This document shows positions 7,574 to 15,653 of a stretch of 39,419 nucleotides of DNA, piece after piece. Below the pieces are notes generated by a model. The model made no database searches. It was not told the origin of the DNA and saw nothing but the letters and a program-made list of their open reading frames with translations. Made by a program: the position numbers and the translations under genes. Numbering within the stretch: the first letter of the stretch is position 1; each line of letters starts with the position of its first letter. Origin of the DNA: an uncultured Prevotellaceae bacterium (lineage in GTDB: Bacteria > Bacteroidota > Bacteroidia > Bacteroidales > Bacteroidaceae); assembly GCA_946540735.1 (NCBI GenBank), contig CAMNIN010000036.1, positions 1 through 39,419 of the forward strand, written 5' to 3'.

Positions 7574-7581
7574 CAAACTTA
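7574..7581 (-). promoter_or_regulatory. -7 box (TAAGTTTG) of the metallophosphoesterase gene
   Basis: Matches TAnnTTTG on the minus strand, about 32 bases before the start at 7542. A TTTG lies at 7606-7609 but with a long 24-base spacer. Confidence 0.5.
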
Positions 7582-7634
7582 ATAAAAAATATCAATTTTT
7601 TTTGCCAAACAGAGGGCATTTCACGAAAAATTCG

Positions 7635-7642
7635 TAAATTTG
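7635..7642 (+). promoter_or_regulatory. -7 box (TAAATTTG) of the amphipathic-protein operon
   Basis: Matches TAnnTTTG and lies about 90 bases before the ATG at 7732, pointing away from the metallophosphoesterase promoter. No well-spaced -33 element is seen. Confidence 0.5.
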
Positions 7643-7731
7643 GCACGTTGCGGCCTTCCTGTCTATGCTGATAGAATCGGGAAAAGCATGCAATCTACCA
7701 CCATCCAACAACTTTTTTAATCTTTACAGCG

Positions 7732-8157
7732 ATGAATGATTTTGAAGAGATCCTGAAAAAAATGAAAGAGGGCCTTGGCCAAATGGCTGAAGACGCCCAG
7801 AAAAAGTACAATGACCTCGTGGAATATCTCGACACCCATGACGCAGAACAGATCAAGGGCGATTTCAAGAAAATGGCTGGAGAAGCTGCCTCATCGGCCA
7901 AGGAGGAGATCAATGAGATGGACGTGAAAGAGAAGCTCAGCGACATGCGCGAGTCTGTGGAAGAAGGCATCGGCAAAGCCAAGGACAAGATCGAGGAGAT
8001 GAAGAAAGACTATGAGGCGGGAAAATACGACGAGAAAATCGACGAAGCCCGCAAGAACCTGGAGGAAGGCCTCGACAAAGCCAAGGAGATGATGGGCTGC
8101 GGACTTGAGACCGTGCAGAAGCAGTGGGAAGAACTAAGGAAGCGTTTCAACATCTAA
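7732..8157 (+). CDS. Amphipathic helical protein (apolipoprotein/LEA-like)
   Basis: A 141-residue protein, almost entirely charged and predicted helical, with recurring Lys-Asp-Lys-Ile-Glu-Glu-Met and Ala-Arg-Lys-Asn-Leu-Glu-Glu type heptads. There is no signal peptide or membrane segment and a single cysteine near the C-terminus. Such composition resembles apolipoprotein-, YtxH- or LEA-like stress or membrane-surface proteins, but this is a composition argument, not homology. It is the first gene of a probable two-gene operon; a DUF4878-like lipoprotein follows 13 bases later. Confidence 0.75.
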   Translation: MNDFEEILKKMKEGLGQMAEDAQKKYNDLVEYLDTHDAEQIKGDFKKMAGEAASSAKEEINEMDVKEKLSDMRESVEEGIGKAKDKIEEMKKDYEAGKYDEKIDEARKNLEEGLDKAKEMMGCGLETVQKQWEELRKRFNI

Positions 8158-8170
8158 TACCGACAAGCCC

Positions 8171-8584
8171 ATGAGGAAAGCGTTATTCCTATTGAGCTGC
8201 TTCGTAGCAGCAGTGTTCCTGCAAGGTTGCGGGAGTCCCGACTCGCCGAGAGACGTGGCCGAGAAATCCCTCGGTTACCTGAAAGACAAGCAATTCGACA
8301 AATATGTCGATCTGTTGTATTTCGAAGAGGAAATCAATGGCGACAAGGACCTGCTCAAAGAGAAAAAGGAGTCGATGCAGGAACTGATGCAGAACAAATA
8401 CAACATGTCGGTGCAGGAAAGGGGCGCCATCAAGGAGTTCAAGTTCCTCAACGAAGAGGTTCAAGACAGCACTGCCGTGGTGAAGATGGAGGTGTCTTTC
8501 TCCTCCGGAAAAGTCGACACACAAAAGGTGCGGCTGAAAAAACTTCCCAATGGCAACTGGAAAGTCGATCCCAAAGGAAAATAA
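8171..8584 (+). CDS. DUF4878-like lipoprotein
   Basis: A 137-residue lipoprotein: basic start, hydrophobic core and a Leu-Gln-Gly-Cys lipobox with Cys20. The mature part follows the NTF2-like DUF4878 pattern: a helix containing Pro-Arg-Asp-Val-Ala-Glu-Lys-Ser-Leu-Gly-Tyr-Leu, a second helical stretch, then beta strands ending in Gly-Asn-Trp-Lys-Val-Asp. These proteins are periplasmic-facing in Bacteroidetes and their role is not known. It is co-transcribed with the amphipathic protein upstream. Confidence 0.85.
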   Translation: MRKALFLLSCFVAAVFLQGCGSPDSPRDVAEKSLGYLKDKQFDKYVDLLYFEEEINGDKDLLKEKKESMQELMQNKYNMSVQERGAIKEFKFLNEEVQDSTAVVKMEVSFSSGKVDTQKVRLKKLPNGNWKVDPKGK

Positions 8585-8629
8585 GCCGGAATCCCTACCG
8601 CCAGACTACGCTCATGACGAGCATACAGC

Positions 8630-8667
8630 CAAATCCCCCTTGGTGCCACAAGCCCACGGGGGATTTG
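8630..8667. terminator. Possible bidirectional terminator hairpin
   Basis: A 10-bp perfect stem (CAAATCCCCC at 8630-8639, GGGGGATTTG at 8658-8667) with an 18-base loop lies between two converging genes. No U-run follows on either strand, so termination activity is uncertain. Confidence 0.4.
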
Positions 8668-8672
8668 CGGTC

Positions 8673-9158
8673 TCAGAAGGGTAACAGGTTGTCGCCTTCC
8701 ACATCGCAGTGGGTGAAGCCCATTTGCTGTGATTTCTCCTCGGAAAGCACGAAATAGGCGGCATCTCCCTCTGCACATACCTCATTGTGGGCGTTCTCCA
8801 CCGTCACGTGAATGGTCACCACATTGCGGCGACGGTCCTGGATGCGGGCCCTGACCGTGATCTGCACCTCATCACTGTTGAGGGCTTTGTGGAAACTGAC
8901 GTTGAGACGGGCCGTCATGCCGGCGGCCTGCAACTTGCGCATCACCACCCATCCGGCGGCCTCGTCGATCAGCGTGCTGATGATACCGCCATGCAACACG
9001 CCTACCCATCCTTGGAAATGCTCCTGAGGTCTCCAGAAACAGAGCACGTCGTCTCCATCCTCAAAGAACTCCATGTGAAGGCCGATTGGATTTTCCGGAG
9101 CACAACCGAAACAGTCATACCCTTCTTTGTGCAGCCATGGATTCTTAATTCTTCTCAT
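8673..9158 (-). CDS. PaaI-type hotdog-fold thioesterase
   Basis: A 161-residue protein with the acyl-CoA thioesterase signature of the PaaI/HGG family: Asn-Pro-Ile-Gly-Leu-His-Met near residue 24, then Trp-Val-Gly-Val-Leu-His-Gly-Gly-Ile-Ile-Ser-Thr-Leu-Ile-Asp-Glu-Ala, where the His-Gly-Gly turn and following acidic residue form the active site. Strands follow with Thr-Ala-Arg-Leu-Asn-Val-Ser-Phe. It would hydrolyse acyl-CoA or aryl-CoA thioesters in the cytoplasm; the substrate is not evident. It is a single gene, convergent with the lipoprotein operon. The short N-terminal Cys-Phe-Gly-Cys motif is common in this subgroup. Confidence 0.85.
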   Translation of the reverse strand: MRRIKNPWLHKEGYDCFGCAPENPIGLHMEFFEDGDDVLCFWRPQEHFQGWVGVLHGGIISTLIDEAAGWVVMRKLQAAGMTARLNVSFHKALNSDEVQITVRARIQDRRRNVVTIHVTVENAHNEVCAEGDAAYFVLSEEKSQQMGFTHCDVEGDNLLPF

Positions 9159-9285
9159 AATTATTATTCATGTTTCGCATTCGCTCAACTTCATTGTAGT
9201 TAATAAGTCAAAGAAGTTATAGCTTCACTCGCCCTGAGGGCAAAAGTTAACCCATTACCTTGTTGTTAGTGTACCACACTGCATA

Positions 9286-9348
9286 TTCCTTAAACACCTT
9301 AAGCTCCTTAAACTCCCTAAACTCCTTAAACTCCTTAAACTCCTTAAC
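9286..9348. repeat. Tandem 9-bp repeat array (7 units of CTCCTTAAA)
   Basis: Seven near-perfect copies of the 9-mer CTCCTTAAA with single-base variants. The complementary strand reads TTTAAGGAG. A related, longer array lies at 18752-18909. The array falls in a 311-base gene-free stretch (9159-9469) between the thioesterase gene and the end of the DUF5686 operon; I see no other feature there. Confidence 0.9.
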
Positions 9349-9469
9349 CACTTCAGAAAGTTGAATTATTATAGGTTGATTGTTATTCCACGTCGGCATG
9401 AGCATCAGATGGGCGGGACGGCCTTGCCTCAGCACAGGCGCTTGATGGCGAAGGCTGAAGAGCCGTGCT

Positions 9470-12025
9470 TCAGAACGAGAACTCGAATGTGAGACGTACC
9501 CCGTGACGTTTCACACCGGGTAGTCCTGTATAGCTGAGCCTCCTGACATATTCCACCTGAAAGAACTTGAAGATGTTGTGCACTCCAGCATGAAACTCCC
9601 AGTAGGGCTCGTTGCTCCGCATGAGGCGGGTGTCGGCTGGAAACTGAAACAGGAAGTCGGAGTCAGCGTTGCCGGCGAGGAAAGGATTGTTCTTGTCGGT
9701 GAGACGCCCCATCATGCCCTTCACACCGATCACCTCACGCCACTTCAATCGCTGGAGGAGGGGGATGCGGTTGAATAGCTTGCCGTTGATGTCCCAGTTG
9801 ATGTCAATGGAGGCATACCTGTCGTTGAGGAACTCCATGTTGTTCATCAGCGAGAATGTGCCTTCCTCAAGGATGTATGAGAGGTTGGCGGCTGGCATGA
9901 TGAGCAAGGGGAACGGCACTTTGTTCCACTGAGCCCCTGCCTTGAGGCGGATGTCGAACTTACCCCAACTGTTGAGCCAGAAACGCTTGTAGATGCCCAC
10001 CTCCGTGAAATTATACTTATACTGTCCGCCGAGCAGACCATCGAAACCCATCGTGTGAGAGATGGAGTATTCCGGCGCATCGAAATTGATGGGCACACGG
10101 TGCTGTTTGGTGTTGACGTAAGTCCTTCCTGGACAGTAGATGAGACTGAGCGTCATCTCCGTGGTGCGCAACTTATGCACGGGCGATCCATCCGACAACC
10201 GGTTGAAGGCAAGCTCTCCGGTGGGCTCGTTGCTTTCCACCTTGGCGTCGAAGATGGTACGGAAACCTCCTTCGGTCTCCCAGTCATATTTCAACTCCTG
10301 ACGGCGGTAGAAATACATCTGGTCTACTTTCTTCCACCTGAAGGCCGTGAAGACGTTGTCCTTGTCGGTATAGAGAAACTTGTCTGAAGGCGACATCACG
10401 TCATAGGCACTGGTGAACGACACTGACTTGATGGGAAATTCCGCAGGCAGATAGTTCTTCTTGTTGAATGAGTAGGTGAACTGCGTGCTGTAATAGTGCT
10501 TCTTCGTGTCCTTGCCGTAGGCATAGTATCCTTTCCAGAAGAGGTGGGGATGGAGGGCTGCAGTGGTCTGGCCGCTCAAACGGAAGCGGAGCCCGTCGAC
10601 GAAGTTCTGCGAAACGAGGGTGTTGATCGGACCGATGTCAAACTTGCTGCGCTTTCCAGGACCGGCGAGTTCGATGTGGTTCTCAATAAGGGCTTTGGCA
10701 CCGAAGAGGATATACTTGAATCCCTTGATCTGCTTCATGCTCTCGATGAAGTGGTCCATCGACGACTCGCTCTTCGAGAGTTCCACCTCCCTGTTCTCGT
10801 TCCAGAAGGCTTCGTCGCGCATCCTCGCCGAAGCATCCACCGTCGTGGCGGCCTTTCCCTTGAACAATTTCTTGGGCAAGGGGTCGAAAGCATAGTCGTG
10901 CTGGTAAGTCGACCGGATCACGACGGCCTTGCTGAGGAGTTTCGACACCATCATCTCCACGATCATGTTGTCGGTGCTAAGCACCCATTCCCCATTGTCG
11001 AGCTGGGTGTATTCCTGCTCGATCTTGAGATTCTCCACGAAGTTCACTTCACTGCGCTTGGGGATGGTCAGGTTGCATCGCTTCACGTGCAACGAGGAGT
11101 CGGCCAGGATATACAATTCGCCCCGGAACCCGAAGTCCTGCTGGTTGTTGGGCGTGAACTGCAGATGATAGCACTGGTCGCGCCCGACATAGACGGTGTC
11201 CTCGATGTAGAAGCGGTAGAAGGCCACGGCATCTTTTCCGATAGGACTGGTGAAGGGGTATTGCAGAAGCCTCACCTGGTCATCATAGATATCGACATCG
11301 GTGAAGATATCCTTGAGCAGGGTGTTGAGGATATTGCCGGTCTCGATCAGTTGGTTGACTCCTTTGCTGCGCTGCCCGAGCACGATATCCTTCTCGGCTT
11401 TCGGTGATTTCCGGTAGACATGCTGCGTGACGGTCTCATCGATCGACAGGGGCAGGATGAGTTTGTTGTTGAATGGGCACAGCTCGACTTGATCAAGCAT
11501 CCACTGCTGTTTTTTCTGCTGCACGGCCTCCAGCTCATCTGGAGTCACATCGTTGACGGCGAGGGTGATCTTCTGATATTTGTCGTATTTATAGTAGTCG
11601 TGATTGCTCAGGTCGGTGCGCTTCTTGGCCTCCACCACCCTTCGCATGAGTTCCACGGCGGGGTTGTCCTTGCGGCTGTATTTGCTTTTCCGCTTCGACT
11701 TCACCACCACCTCCTCCAGTTTCTTGGTGTCTGAACGGAGTTCTATGGTGAGGAACGAAGGGGTGCTCTCCTTGATGGTGATGTTCTGGGTCTTGTAGCC
11801 CACGGCTTTCACGGTCAGGGTCCAACCATTGTGGCGCTCGATGGAGAACCGACCGTCCTCCATTCCCGCCACGGCCACATGATGACCCTTGTAGATGAGG
11901 CTGGCGAAGGGGATGGAGTCGCCCGTCTCACGGTCGACGACGACTCCTGCCAGTTGCGCATGTGCCGGGATGGCTGTCATCAAGAGAAGCAACAGCGGCA
12001 AAAGGGATTTGAACGACAAGCGCAT
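9470..12025 (-). CDS. DUF5686/CarboxypepD_reg-like outer-membrane protein (second copy)
   Basis: An 851-residue protein with a signal peptide (cleavage after Ala-His-Ala, about residue 23). A CarboxypepD_reg-like beta-sandwich follows (about 24-110: Gly-Val-Val-Val-Asp-Arg-Glu-Thr-Gly-Asp ... Val-Gly-Tyr), then a long DUF5686-type region ending in a phenylalanine-terminated beta-barrel. The Pro-Ala-Val-Glu-Leu-Met-Arg-Arg-Val segment and the Lys-Arg-Lys-Ser-Lys-Tyr-Ser-Arg-Lys block before it are typical of the family. These are surface or outer-membrane proteins of unknown function. It lies 24 bases downstream of a strongly similar paralogue and is probably co-transcribed with it. Confidence 0.85.
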   Translation of the reverse strand: MRLSFKSLLPLLLLLMTAIPAHAQLAGVVVDRETGDSIPFASLIYKGHHVAVAGMEDGRFSIERHNGWTLTVKAVGYKTQNITIKESTPSFLTIELRSDTKKLEEVVVKSKRKSKYSRKDNPAVELMRRVVEAKKRTDLSNHDYYKYDKYQKITLAVNDVTPDELEAVQQKKQQWMLDQVELCPFNNKLILPLSIDETVTQHVYRKSPKAEKDIVLGQRSKGVNQLIETGNILNTLLKDIFTDVDIYDDQVRLLQYPFTSPIGKDAVAFYRFYIEDTVYVGRDQCYHLQFTPNNQQDFGFRGELYILADSSLHVKRCNLTIPKRSEVNFVENLKIEQEYTQLDNGEWVLSTDNMIVEMMVSKLLSKAVVIRSTYQHDYAFDPLPKKLFKGKAATTVDASARMRDEAFWNENREVELSKSESSMDHFIESMKQIKGFKYILFGAKALIENHIELAGPGKRSKFDIGPINTLVSQNFVDGLRFRLSGQTTAALHPHLFWKGYYAYGKDTKKHYYSTQFTYSFNKKNYLPAEFPIKSVSFTSAYDVMSPSDKFLYTDKDNVFTAFRWKKVDQMYFYRRQELKYDWETEGGFRTIFDAKVESNEPTGELAFNRLSDGSPVHKLRTTEMTLSLIYCPGRTYVNTKQHRVPINFDAPEYSISHTMGFDGLLGGQYKYNFTEVGIYKRFWLNSWGKFDIRLKAGAQWNKVPFPLLIMPAANLSYILEEGTFSLMNNMEFLNDRYASIDINWDINGKLFNRIPLLQRLKWREVIGVKGMMGRLTDKNNPFLAGNADSDFLFQFPADTRLMRSNEPYWEFHAGVHNIFKFFQVEYVRRLSYTGLPGVKRHGVRLTFEFSF

Positions 12026-12049
12026 ACCTTATTAATTACAGATAAAATT

Positions 12050-14596
12050 TTAGAATGTGGTGCGGATCGTAAACCTGAAGCCCCATTTGTTGGCCGTGGG
12101 CAGGTCGAGGTAAGCAAACCGTCTCACATATTCAACGTGTAATAGTTTGAAAATATTATGTATTCCAAAAGAAGCTTCCCAATAAGGGCGCTTGCCATCC
12201 ATGATGTAGCATCCCTCGGGGAAGAGCATCAGCACCTCACTATTCTGGTTTTCCGCCAGGTAGGGGTTGTTCTTATCAGTTAGCCGCCCCCATAGGCATT
12301 TCACGCCGATCCACTCTCTCCACTTCAGCCGGCGGAGCAATGGGATGCGGTTGAAGATCTTGCCGTTGAGGTCCCAGTCGATCATCAGCGAGGCATAACG
12401 GTCGTTCAGAAACTCCATGTTGTTGATCAGGTTGAACGTCTGGTCTTCCAGGATGTAGCCGAGGTTGGCCACTGGCATGATCAGCAGGGGATAGGGCACC
12501 TTGTTCCACTGTGCGCCAAACTTGAGGCGGACATCTATTTTACCCCAGCTCATGGGCATCCACATGCGTTTGTAGAACTCACCCTCGGTGAAGTTGTAGG
12601 CGTATTTTCCTCCCAGCAGTCCCTTGAAGCCCATCGTATGCTGCAACCTGAAGACGGGGGCGTCGAGGTTGAGTGGCCAACGATGCTGCTTGGTGTTGAT
12701 GAAGGTCTCGCCTGGCGCATAGCGCACTCCGGCGGTGGCTTCCGTATAGCGGAGCGACTGGAGCTTCTGATGGTCGGAGAGCCGCTCGAAGGTGATATTT
12801 CCGATGGGTTCCACCCGCTCGGTCTTGGCCTCGGCAAACAGTTTCAGTCCCCATTCCTGCTCATAGTCGAAAGAGATGGCCTGTCGGTTGTAGAGATACA
12901 TCTTGTCAATCTCTGTCACCTTGAACGACGTGAACATATTGTCCTTGTCGGTCTGGATGAACTTATCGGAGGGCAACGCCACGTCGCGCATCGACTGGAT
13001 GGTGATGGCTTGCTTCGGAAATTCCCTGGGCAGGTATCCGGGCTTGTTGAGGGCATAGATGACTTCTGCGTCATAGTAGTTCTGCTTCGACACCATTCCC
13101 CTCGCCACATATCCTTTCAGGAAGAGGTGGGGGTTGAAGTTGGCCGTCGTCTGCCCACTGGCTCTCAGTCGCCATTTATCATAGAAGTTCTGCGAGATGA
13201 TGGTGTTCACCGGACCGATGTCCACCTTGCTGGGATGGTCTTTTGAACCGGTGTCCACGAAATTCTCGATCAGGGCTTTTAATCCGAAGATGATATATTT
13301 GAAGCCTTTCAGCTGTTCAATATGCTTGATCAGGTTGTCGATGGAGTTCTCACTCTCCGTGAGCTCCACCTGACGGTATTGCTGCCAGAAATCATCGTCG
13401 CGCATGTCGGCGTAAGCATCCCTGAGCACGGATTTCTTTCCACGCAAAAGGGGCTTGGCGATCTCATTGAAGTCGAAATCAGTGCGACGGGTTGTCCTGA
13501 TGACGATGAATTTGGAGAAGAATTTCACCACTTTCAGCTCGGCGATCATATCGTCGACACTGAGCACCCACTCACCGTTGTCGAGCTTGGTGAATTCTTG
13601 TATGCACTTGAGATTCTCCACCCAGTTGACGTCGCTGGTCTTGGGGATGGTGAGCTCGCATCTCCTCACCTGATAAGAGGAGTCGGCCATCACATAGAGC
13701 TGGCCGCGGAAGCCGAAGTCCTGCTGGTTGTTGGGCGTGAAGTCGAGCAGGAAGCACTTGTCTTGCTCCACGTAGAGCGTGTCGGTGATATAGAACCGGT
13801 AAAACTGGATGGCCTCCTTGCCCAGCGGACTGGGAAAGGGGTATTGGAACAACCTCACCTGGTCTTCGTAGATATCGATGTCGGTGAACACGTCATTCAG
13901 CACTGAGTTCAGGATATCTCCTGTCTGGAAGAGGTCGTTCACTCCTGTGGAGGTCTGGCCCTTGATGATGCTTTTCTCACTATGCGGACTCTTTCGGTAG
14001 AGTTTCTGTGTGACGGTCTCTTCCACCGAGACGGGCAGGATCAGTTTCTCGTTATACTGGCACAACTCCACTTGGTTGAGCAGCCATGAATGCTTTTTGA
14101 AGATCTTCCCCTCCATATCCTCCGGCGAGAGGTCGTTCACGCCCAGCGTGATCTTCTGGTAGTTGTTATACTGGTAGTAATCGTGTGTCTTCAGATCGGT
14201 GAGTTTCTTCGAAGCGATCACCTTCCGCATGAGCTCCACGGCGGGATTGTTTTTCCTGCTGTATTTCGACGAGCGTTTCTTCTTGATCATGACCTCGTCA
14301 AGCCGCTTGGTGTCTGATTTCAACTTCACCACCAAGTGCTGGGGGGTCGAGGAGGTGATGTTGATCACCTGGGGGACATATCCCACCGAACTGATGGTCA
14401 GCTTCCAGCCATTATGACGCTCTATGGTGAATTTGCCCTCGCCATCGCTTGAGACGGCCATTTTGTTGCCTCGGTAAATTGCGCTGGCATAAGGTATCGG
14501 ACCGCCATCGGCTGCATCTATGATTTCTCCCGTGATTTGGGCTCTCGCCCCAACCACAAGCATGATTGTGACTAAAACAAATAGAAAACGTTTCAA
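12050..14596 (-). CDS. DUF5686/CarboxypepD_reg-like outer-membrane protein (first copy)
   Basis: An 848-residue paralogue of the next gene, with the same order: signal peptide (cleavage after Ala-Arg-Ala, about residue 19), CarboxypepD_reg-like domain and a long DUF5686 barrel region ending in Thr-Thr-Phe. Large blocks are near-identical (for example Phe-Thr-Pro-Asn-Asn-Gln-Gln-Asp-Phe-Gly-Phe-Arg-Gly in both), so the pair arose by tandem duplication. The start is TTG at 14596: it gives a good signal peptide (Lys-Arg-Phe-Leu-Phe-Val-Leu), while the nearby ATG is out of frame and followed at once by a stop. A -7 box lies at 14621-14628. Confidence 0.85.
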   Translation of the reverse strand: MKRFLFVLVTIMLVVGARAQITGEIIDAADGGPIPYASAIYRGNKMAVSSDGEGKFTIERHNGWKLTISSVGYVPQVINITSSTPQHLVVKLKSDTKRLDEVMIKKKRSSKYSRKNNPAVELMRKVIASKKLTDLKTHDYYQYNNYQKITLGVNDLSPEDMEGKIFKKHSWLLNQVELCQYNEKLILPVSVEETVTQKLYRKSPHSEKSIIKGQTSTGVNDLFQTGDILNSVLNDVFTDIDIYEDQVRLFQYPFPSPLGKEAIQFYRFYITDTLYVEQDKCFLLDFTPNNQQDFGFRGQLYVMADSSYQVRRCELTIPKTSDVNWVENLKCIQEFTKLDNGEWVLSVDDMIAELKVVKFFSKFIVIRTTRRTDFDFNEIAKPLLRGKKSVLRDAYADMRDDDFWQQYRQVELTESENSIDNLIKHIEQLKGFKYIIFGLKALIENFVDTGSKDHPSKVDIGPVNTIISQNFYDKWRLRASGQTTANFNPHLFLKGYVARGMVSKQNYYDAEVIYALNKPGYLPREFPKQAITIQSMRDVALPSDKFIQTDKDNMFTSFKVTEIDKMYLYNRQAISFDYEQEWGLKLFAEAKTERVEPIGNITFERLSDHQKLQSLRYTEATAGVRYAPGETFINTKQHRWPLNLDAPVFRLQHTMGFKGLLGGKYAYNFTEGEFYKRMWMPMSWGKIDVRLKFGAQWNKVPYPLLIMPVANLGYILEDQTFNLINNMEFLNDRYASLMIDWDLNGKIFNRIPLLRRLKWREWIGVKCLWGRLTDKNNPYLAENQNSEVLMLFPEGCYIMDGKRPYWEASFGIHNIFKLLHVEYVRRFAYLDLPTANKWGFRFTIRTTF

Positions 14597-14620
14597 AGTT
14601 ACATCCTGAATTTAAGGCTG

Positions 14621-14628
14621 CAAAGTTA
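14621..14628 (-). promoter_or_regulatory. -7 box (TAACTTTG) of the DUF5686 operon
   Basis: Matches TAnnTTTG on the minus strand about 25 bases before the TTG start. A second TAACTTTG overlaps the start codon itself (14594-14601) and is probably not the promoter. Confidence 0.55.
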
Positions 14629-14723
14629 CGCATTTGCCATGAGAAAATGCGATGCAAGCCTTATTTTACCTGTTTTTTTTTATTTTTTTATCACAAAAAA
14701 AGCCGATTGTCGGATAAAAGGAT

Positions 14724-14731
14724 TATTTTTG
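14724..14731 (+). promoter_or_regulatory. -7 box (TATTTTTG) of the lipid operon
   Basis: Matches TAnnTTTG and lies nine bases before the ATG at 14741, so the mRNA would be leaderless or have only a few leader bases. This also argues against the longer frame starting at 14639. Confidence 0.6.
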
Positions 14732-14740
14732 CAACTCGTT

Positions 14741-15220
14741 ATGAGACGACCTCCCTTTTTACCCACATTGATCGGGACTGGGTTCGGAGCCGGCTTCTGG
14801 CCCTGGGGACCTGGCACTGCCGGGGCTGTTCTGGCCACCGGGGTCTGGTATGCGATGCATGCATGCCTCACACCCATGACGCTGGTGCTGACGACAGCCT
14901 TGCTGATTGTGGTATTCACCCTCCTGGGCACATGGGCCACGGCCAGACTGATGCCTTTCTGGGGTGAGGATCCCAAGCGGGTCGTCGTCGACGAGATGGT
15001 CGGCGTGTGGATACCTCTCCTCATAGCCGACGACTGGTGGACCATGCTGCTGGCCTTGCTGCTGTTTCGCTTTTTCGACATCCTCAAGCCATGGGGCATA
15101 CGACGGCTCGACGAGCGGCATGGGGCTTTCTGGGTCATGGCCGACGACTTGGCGGCGGGTGCCTACTCACTCGTCGTCCTGGGATTGGTGAGAGTCTTTC
15201 AACTATCTTTGGCCGGCTGA
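14741..15220 (+). CDS. PgpA-like phosphatase, candidate phosphatidylinositol-phosphate phosphatase
   Basis: A 159-residue membrane protein with all PgpA signatures: Gly-Thr-Gly-Phe-Gly ... Gly-Pro-Gly-Thr-Ala-Gly (12-28), Asp-Pro-Lys-Arg-Val-Val-Val-Asp-Glu-Met-Val-Gly (77-88), Phe-Asp-Ile-Leu-Lys-Pro (112-117) and Asp-Asp-Leu-Ala-Ala-Gly (135-140). Classical PgpA dephosphorylates phosphatidylglycerophosphate. Because the next genes are GtrA-like, a CDP-alcohol phosphatidyltransferase and an Aur1-like PAP2 protein, I think it more likely acts on phosphatidylinositol phosphate, as in the Bacteroides inositol-lipid locus. The ATG at 14741 is preferred over an upstream in-frame ATG because of the promoter position and the family's N-terminus. 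Confidence 0.85.
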   Translation: MRRPPFLPTLIGTGFGAGFWPWGPGTAGAVLATGVWYAMHACLTPMTLVLTTALLIVVFTLLGTWATARLMPFWGEDPKRVVVDEMVGVWIPLLIADDWWTMLLALLLFRFFDILKPWGIRRLDERHGAFWVMADDLAAGAYSLVVLGLVRVFQLSLAG

Positions 15221-15222
15221 TC

Positions 15223-15636
15223 ATGAGGAAGGTGAAAGAGGAGGTGGTGAGATTCACCAAGGCTCAGGCTTCTGCCATCATCGCCACGGCGATGGACTTC
15301 ATCGTCTCGCTGTTTCTGTATGAGGTCTGTGGACTCAACTACGTTCTGTCTACCTTCATCGGTGCCATATCCGGCGGCATCGTCAATTGCGTGGTCAACT
15401 ACCGGTGGGTCTTCGGATCCGACGGACAGCAAAAACGTTATGTGGCGCTGAAATACCTGATTGTTTGGACGGGCAGCATCTTGCTCAATACACTGGGCAC
15501 TTATCTGCTCACCGAACTTACTGGCACCTTTTTCATCTGGTCGAAAGTTGTTGCCAGCGTGGCCGTGGCGTTCCTGTGGAACTATCAGATGCAGCGCTTG
15601 TTCGTCTACCGCAACCGGCATATTTCCGGTGAATAG
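15223..15636 (+). CDS. GtrA-like polytopic membrane protein
   Basis: A 137-residue protein with about four transmembrane helices in the GtrA pattern: Arg-Phe-Thr-Lys-Ala-Gln near the start, Asp-Phe near residue 25, Gly-Gly-Ile-Val-Asn near 50 followed by Asn-Tyr-Arg-Trp-Val-Phe, and a final Asn-Tyr-Gln-Met-Gln-Arg-Leu-Phe-Val-Tyr. GtrA proteins often help move undecaprenyl-linked sugars or occur beside lipid-modifying enzymes. It begins two bases after the PgpA-like stop and is in the same operon. A TAnnTTTG box (15204-15211) in the end of the upstream gene could give an extra transcript start. Its step in the pathway is not known. Confidence 0.8.
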   Translation: MRKVKEEVVRFTKAQASAIIATAMDFIVSLFLYEVCGLNYVLSTFIGAISGGIVNCVVNYRWVFGSDGQQKRYVALKYLIVWTGSILLNTLGTYLLTELTGTFFIWSKVVASVAVAFLWNYQMQRLFVYRNRHISGE

Positions 15637-15653
15637 AAACTATTTTAAGAATC

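Noticed and set aside
9247..9435. A 62-residue open frame on the minus strand across the 9-bp array
   Set aside because: Its Lys-Glu-Phe repeats are just a translation of the tandem repeat; no promoter or family supports it.
10496..11407. A long plus-strand open frame opposite the DUF5686 gene
   Set aside because: It is a shadow of the well-supported gene on the other strand; similar antisense frames occur opposite the GH20, transporter and DUF2723 genes.
14639..14740. Upstream start for the PgpA-like gene
   Set aside because: The additional 34 residues overlap the promoter and do not match the family's start.
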